Source of the DNA: an uncultured Clostridia bacterium
GTDB lineage: Bacteria > Bacillota > Clostridia > Christensenellales > Borkfalkiaceae
Reading direction: 5' to 3'
Assembly (NCBI GenBank): GCA_947629675.1
Contig: CANREM010000007.1
Location: 1-64,000, forward strand
DNA length: 64,000 bases
Shown: piece by piece, positions 61,117-64,000 of the stretch
Numbering within the stretch: the stretch's first letter is position 1
Layout: each line of letters starts with the position of its first letter
Notes under the pieces: model-generated
The model's input: only the letters and a program-made list of their open reading frames with translations
Database searches by the model: none
Told to the model about the DNA's origin: nothing
Program-made: the position numbers and the translations under genes

Positions 61117-62226
61117 ATGCCCGGGATATATGTTCATATTCCATTCTGCAAGCACAAATGCACCTACTGCGATTTCGTCTCTTTTCCCAACCGTTTGAAC
61201 TTCGCCGAGGCGTATATGGCCTGCCTTACAAAGGAGGCGGAGATGCGTGCGAAGGAGCTTGAAAAGTTCACCTTCGACACCGTCTACATCGGCGGGGGAA
61301 CGCCCTCCGTCGTCGATCCCAAATACATCTATGCCCTCATGGCGAAGATCGTCAAAAGCTTTCACCTTACAAAAGACCCCGAGGTGACCATTGAACTCAA
61401 CCCCGGGACGGTGGACGCGGAAAAAATACAAATTTACAAGCGGGCGGGTATCAACCGCTTCTCGGTTGGCCTTCAAACGGCGAACGATTCTCAGCTCGAA
61501 GAGATCGGCAGGATCCATAATTCCAAGGACTTTGTCGCCTGTGCAAAACTTCTTCACGGACAGAACTTTTCCGCCGACGTCATGCTCGGCCTCAAGGGGC
61601 AGACAAAGGAGGACGTCGCGGCGACCATTGCCCTCGCAGACGACAACGGGGCCACCCATGTCTCGATGTACGCCCTCACGCCCGAGGACGGCACGCCCAT
61701 TTACACCGACTACCTGAACGGCGAACTGCCCGACGGGGACGAGGTCGCCGCCCTCTACGACTTCGGCTATGATCTTCTCAAAAAACGGGGCTACATGCGC
61801 TATGAGGTGAGCAACTTCTGCAAGCCGGGCTTTGGCAGCCGCCACAACCTCAACTATTGGAAGAGGGGGGAATATATCGGGCTGGGTGTCTCGGCGAGTT
61901 CCTTCTTCTTCGGCAGACGGTTCACCAACACCTTCGACTTGGACGAGTATATGAAGTGCATCCTCTCGGGGAATTTCCCCGTCATCGAGAGCGAGGAGGT
62001 CTCGGAAAAGGATGCGAAGTTCGAGTTCGTCATGCTCGCCCTCCGCACCGTATTCGGCATTTCTGCGGCCGCCTACAAAAAGCAGTTCAAGAGCGATTGG
62101 AAGGAGGACTTCAAGGGGGCATACGAGCGGACGAGGCAATATCTCGAGGAGACGGGGGACATTACGAAGATCAAGGACGAATACCTCTACGTGCAGAACC
62201 AAATCCTGACGGAATACATGGAATAA
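61117..62226 (+). CDS. hemW: Radical SAM protein HemW (coproporphyrinogen III oxidase-like)
   Basis: This 369-aa protein has the radical-SAM cluster CKHKCTYC (Cys 11, 15 and 18) after YVHIPF. A glycine-rich TVYIGGGTPSV motif (about 53-63) and the NRFSVGLQT segment (about 114-122) follow. HemW-type proteins bind haem and SAM and are usually haem chaperones rather than oxidases. AAAGGAGG 5-6 nt before ATG supports the start. It is the usual neighbour of lepA, here displaced by two inserted genes. A strong terminator follows. Confidence 0.94.
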   Translation: MPGIYVHIPFCKHKCTYCDFVSFPNRLNFAEAYMACLTKEAEMRAKELEKFTFDTVYIGGGTPSVVDPKYIYALMAKIVKSFHLTKDPEVTIELNPGTVDAEKIQIYKRAGINRFSVGLQTANDSQLEEIGRIHNSKDFVACAKLLHGQNFSADVMLGLKGQTKEDVAATIALADDNGATHVSMYALTPEDGTPIYTDYLNGELPDGDEVAALYDFGYDLLKKRGYMRYEVSNFCKPGFGSRHNLNYWKRGEYIGLGVSASSFFFGRRFTNTFDLDEYMKCILSGNFPVIESEEVSEKDAKFEFVMLALRTVFGISAAAYKKQFKSDWKEDFKGAYERTRQYLEETGDITKIKDEYLYVQNQILTEYME

Positions 62227-62246
62227 AGCATGACAGTATAAAAACC

Positions 62247-62279
62247 AACGCCCCGCGCTTCCTTGCGCGGGGCGTTTTC
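62247..62279 (+). terminator. Terminator of hemW
   Basis: AACGCCCCGCGC (62247-62258) pairs perfectly with GCGCGGGGCGTT (62265-62276), then TTCC. Confidence 0.9.
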
Positions 62280-62289
62280 CGTACATTAT

Positions 62290-62477
62290 GTCCTCATCTC
62301 GACGACACGATAGTGGCGCACGAGCCGAAGGCGAAGTACGGTTCTATCGCGGCGGAGGAGACCCCTACAGACCCACTTCGGCGCATTGAGAGGGGATCTC
62401 CTCACTTCGTTCGAGATGAGGAAAGGGGGACCGCGTCATGCTGAGCTTGCCGAAGCATCCCCTCATACGAAGTCCGA
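62290..62477. repeat. REP-like repeats downstream of hemW
   Basis: There is no gene here. TCATCTCGACGACACGATAGTG...GGCGGAGGAGACCCC, a TCACTTCGTTCGAGATGAGG segment and TCATGCTGAGCTTGCCGAAGCATCC (62436-62460) are seen. The last is an imperfect palindrome of the TCATNNTGAG family. Confidence 0.65.
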
Positions 62478-62757
62478 GGGCTTCCCCCTTATGAAGGGGG
62501 AAGCTGTCACGCTCCGCGTGACTGATGAGGGTTGGGCTTTCAATGGCCGCCCTTATTCTTGCTGTCCCTGAAAGGGAATGTACCCGCCTTTGGCGGGGGA
62601 AAGGGTTTTAACCCCTCTGTCGCTAACGCGACATCTCCCCTTGCAGGGGCGACGAGAATCCTCTGTCGCTAACGCGACATCTCCCCTTTGCAGGGGCGAC
62701 GAGTGCCCTCATCCGTCGCCGAAGGCGACACCTTCCCCCCGAGGGGGGAAGGCTTTC
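62478..62757. repeat. Multi-hairpin intergenic element, copy 3, with internal duplication
   Basis: In order: GCTTCCCCCTTATGAAGGGGGAAGC, GTCACGC-TCC-GCGTGAC, TCCCT-GAA-AGGGA, CCCGCC-TTT-GGCGGG, AGGGTTTTAACCCCT, GTCGC-TAAC-GCGAC, CTCCCC..GGGGCGACGAG, GTCGCC-GAA-GGCGAC and CCTTCCCCCCGAGGGGGGAAGG. The GTCGC/CTCCCC pair of hairpins is duplicated in tandem (62614-62656 and 62660-62703). Confidence 0.82.
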
Positions 62758-62881
62758 AAATCATGTCATGTTGAGCTTGTCGAAACATCACCTTATTATT
62801 CGGACCTCGCACCTCGGGATTCTTCGGCCGCTTTGCTCCTCAGAATGACGCTGACCGATCCCGCCGCATCTCGCTCTTTCC
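62758..62881. repeat. REP-like repeats in both orientations
   Basis: TCATGTTGAGCTTGTCGAAACATC (62765-62788) and GGATTCTTCGGCCGCTTTGC...CAGAATGACG (62817-62851, reverse orientation) are of the same TCAT..GAG family. They fill the spacer to the CMD-cupin stop codon. Confidence 0.65.
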
Positions 62882-63634
62882 TTACACCAATTTGTCATAT
62901 TCCTCATCGGAGACACGTTCGAGCCACTCGTTGGAAGTGTTCTCCCCGGGGACTTCGACGGCGAGATGCGAAAACCAGCTGTCCTTCGCCGCGCCGTGCC
63001 AATGCTTCACGCCCGCGGGGATGTTGACGACGTCGCCCGGTTTCATCTCCACGGCCTCCTTGCCCCACTCCTGATAATACCCGCGCCCCGCGACGCAGAT
63101 GAGGATCTGCCCGCCGCCCTTTTCGGCATGGTGAATGTGCCAGTTGTTGCGGCAACCCGGTTCGAAGGTGACGTTGAAAATGCCCACCTGCTCCTTGGAA
63201 ATGGGGGCGAGGTAGCTCCTTCCGCTGAAATACTGCTTGAAGCCGTCGTTGGGTGCGCCGATGGGGAAGACCATCTCGCTTGCATGCGCCGCCATCTCGG
63301 AGGAAGCGTCCTCCTCCGTCCATACATCTTTGGCCATATTGAACACCGCCCACGCCTTCGGCCAGCCCGCATAGAAGGCGACGTGGGTGACCGTGGCGGC
63401 GATTTCCCTCTTTGTCACGCCCGCTTTTTTGGCGTTTTCGAGGTGATATTTGAGCGACGAATCGGTGACGCCCGAGGCCATGAGCGCGACGACCGTGACA
63501 AGGCAGCGCGTCTTGTGATCGATGCCCGGATCGTTCCAATTTTCGCCGAAGAGAACGTCGTCGTTGAAGTGCGCAAATTCGGGAGCAAATTCCCCGAGTG
63601 CCTTTCTTCCTGCATCCTGTGTGATTTTTTTCAT
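62882..63634 (-). CDS. Carboxymuconolactone decarboxylase-like/cupin fusion protein
   Basis: In this 250-aa protein residues about 1-115 form a CMD domain (HKTRCLVTVVALMASGVTDS and GVTKREIAATVTHVAFYAGWPKAW) lacking the CxxC of AhpD-type members. Residues about 130-245 form a cupin with metal-type residues in NNWHIHH and IPAGVKHWHG. CMD-cupin fusions are common in gut anaerobes and are usually annotated as putative decarboxylases; the substrate is unknown. It lies 16 bases downstream of a flavodoxin gene in the same operon. AAGGAG precedes the ATG by about 8 nt. Confidence 0.9.
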   Translation of the reverse strand: MKKITQDAGRKALGEFAPEFAHFNDDVLFGENWNDPGIDHKTRCLVTVVALMASGVTDSSLKYHLENAKKAGVTKREIAATVTHVAFYAGWPKAWAVFNMAKDVWTEEDASSEMAAHASEMVFPIGAPNDGFKQYFSGRSYLAPISKEQVGIFNVTFEPGCRNNWHIHHAEKGGGQILICVAGRGYYQEWGKEAVEMKPGDVVNIPAGVKHWHGAAKDSWFSHLAVEVPGENTSNEWLERVSDEEYDKLV

Positions 63635-63650
63635 ATCAAACTCCTTTTTA

Positions 63651-64000
63651 TTAGCTATCTGTATTGAAGCTGTTCACCCAAGTTTCAACGTTGCTCTGCG
63701 CAACGTTTCCTTCAAAGCGTCTGCCCGAAAGCCAGGTGGAACCACTTGCGAGGGCTTGAATTTCGGATAGACTTCCGTTTATAGAACTCGATCCCGAGGT
63801 GCAGAACGGCACGATGGTCTTGCCCGAAAAATCGTAACTCTCGAGGAAGGTATAGATGATCTTCGGTGCCTTGCTCCACCAGATGGGATAGCCGAGGTAG
63901 ACGACGTCGAAGGCACCCATGTCCGAGACAGAGCTTTTGATTTCAGGGCGGGCGGCATCGTCTCTCTGCTCGCGGTTTGCGCGGCAGTCGGTGCCGTAGT
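63651..64000 (-). CDS. Flavodoxin (N-terminus beyond window)
   Basis: The frame is open to the window edge, so the track's ATG at 63920 is internal. About 115 residues are visible. DVVYLGYPIWWSKAPKIIYTFLESYDFSGK and FCTSGSSSINGS are the FMN-binding and core-strand motifs of the Flavodoxin_4-type family. These mediate low-potential electron transfer. The N-terminal phosphate loop is outside the window. It is co-transcribed with the downstream CMD-cupin gene (16-base gap), suggesting a shared redox or detoxification role. Confidence 0.92.
   Translation of the reverse strand, partial: YGTDCRANREQRDDAARPEIKSSVSDMGAFDVVYLGYPIWWSKAPKIIYTFLESYDFSGKTIVPFCTSGSSSINGSLSEIQALASGSTWLSGRRFEGNVAQSNVETWVNSFNTDS

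Noticed and set aside
62386-63027. Short ORFs 62386-62571 and 62578-63027
   Set aside because: They span the multi-hairpin repeats and run into the antisense of the CMD-cupin gene.

Overview
The window reads as chromosomal DNA (GC-rich, roughly 55-60% by eye) from an anaerobic, probably gut-associated member of class Clostridia. The evidence is a pyruvate:ferredoxin oxidoreductase, an EFR1-type flavodoxin/ferredoxin protein, archaeal-type ProRS, an energizing ECF module next to truA, many Cys-lipidated (lipobox) surface proteins with BspA-type leucine-rich repeats and InlB-type B-repeats, a mucin-type M60 peptidase, and no outer-membrane genes. An uncultured Christensenellales/Borkfalkiaceae-like lineage is my guess from gene style only and is not demonstrated. 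I see no IS element, prophage, CRISPR array or origin.

Layout. 1-225: 3' end of an unknown gene. 226-770: gene-free, with interspersed repeats and a tandem duplication that carries a tRNA 3' fragment. 767-842: tRNA-Ala(CGC), minus strand. 979-1767: flavodoxin-ferredoxin protein. 1977-6746: multidomain M60 peptidase. 6861-10400: PFOR (minus). 10594-12033: unknown membrane-anchored protein. 12188-16543: ecfA1-ecfA2-ecfT-truA plus a membrane protein. 16610-17399: divergent double-HTH regulator and a 70-aa ORF between twin terminators. 17431-18071: repeats. 18072-20057: transketolase (minus). 20407-27133: proS, asnS and a heterodimeric ABC exporter. 27468-37562: a 3,364-aa LRR lipoprotein. 37646-53465: a tightly packed operon of InlB-repeat membrane protein, MoxR ATPase, DUF58 protein, two vWA proteins and two large surface lipoproteins. 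53661-57844: another lipoprotein, a phosphodiesterase (minus) and a 576-aa LRR lipoprotein. 58527-62226: lepA, a short MGMT-type protein, a DUF559 protein and hemW. 62882-64000: CMD-cupin fusion and flavodoxin (minus).

How it works together. About 26 kb (27.3-53.5 kb) is devoted to cell-surface architecture: giant repeat lipoproteins sit beside an AAA+ MoxR/DUF58/vWA module, and the intergenic gaps are short or overlapping. This is the best candidate for a poorly described system: a MoxR-vWA machine that may assemble, fold or display surface repeat proteins. The M60 peptidase and the other lipoproteins fit host-mucus or host-surface interaction.

Other themes. (1) Several promoters place the -10 box 6-7 nt before the start codon, which predicts leaderless mRNAs for the 479-aa protein, the phosphodiesterase, lepA and perhaps the EFR1 gene. 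(2) Intergenic spaces hold a family of multi-hairpin repeats whose stems are kept while their sequences change between copies, plus a second REP-like TCATNNNGAG family. (3) A long imperfect-hairpin RNA or element lies in the leader of the 576-aa LRR lipoprotein. Most large antisense ORFs in the track are shadows of GC-biased genes and were left out.
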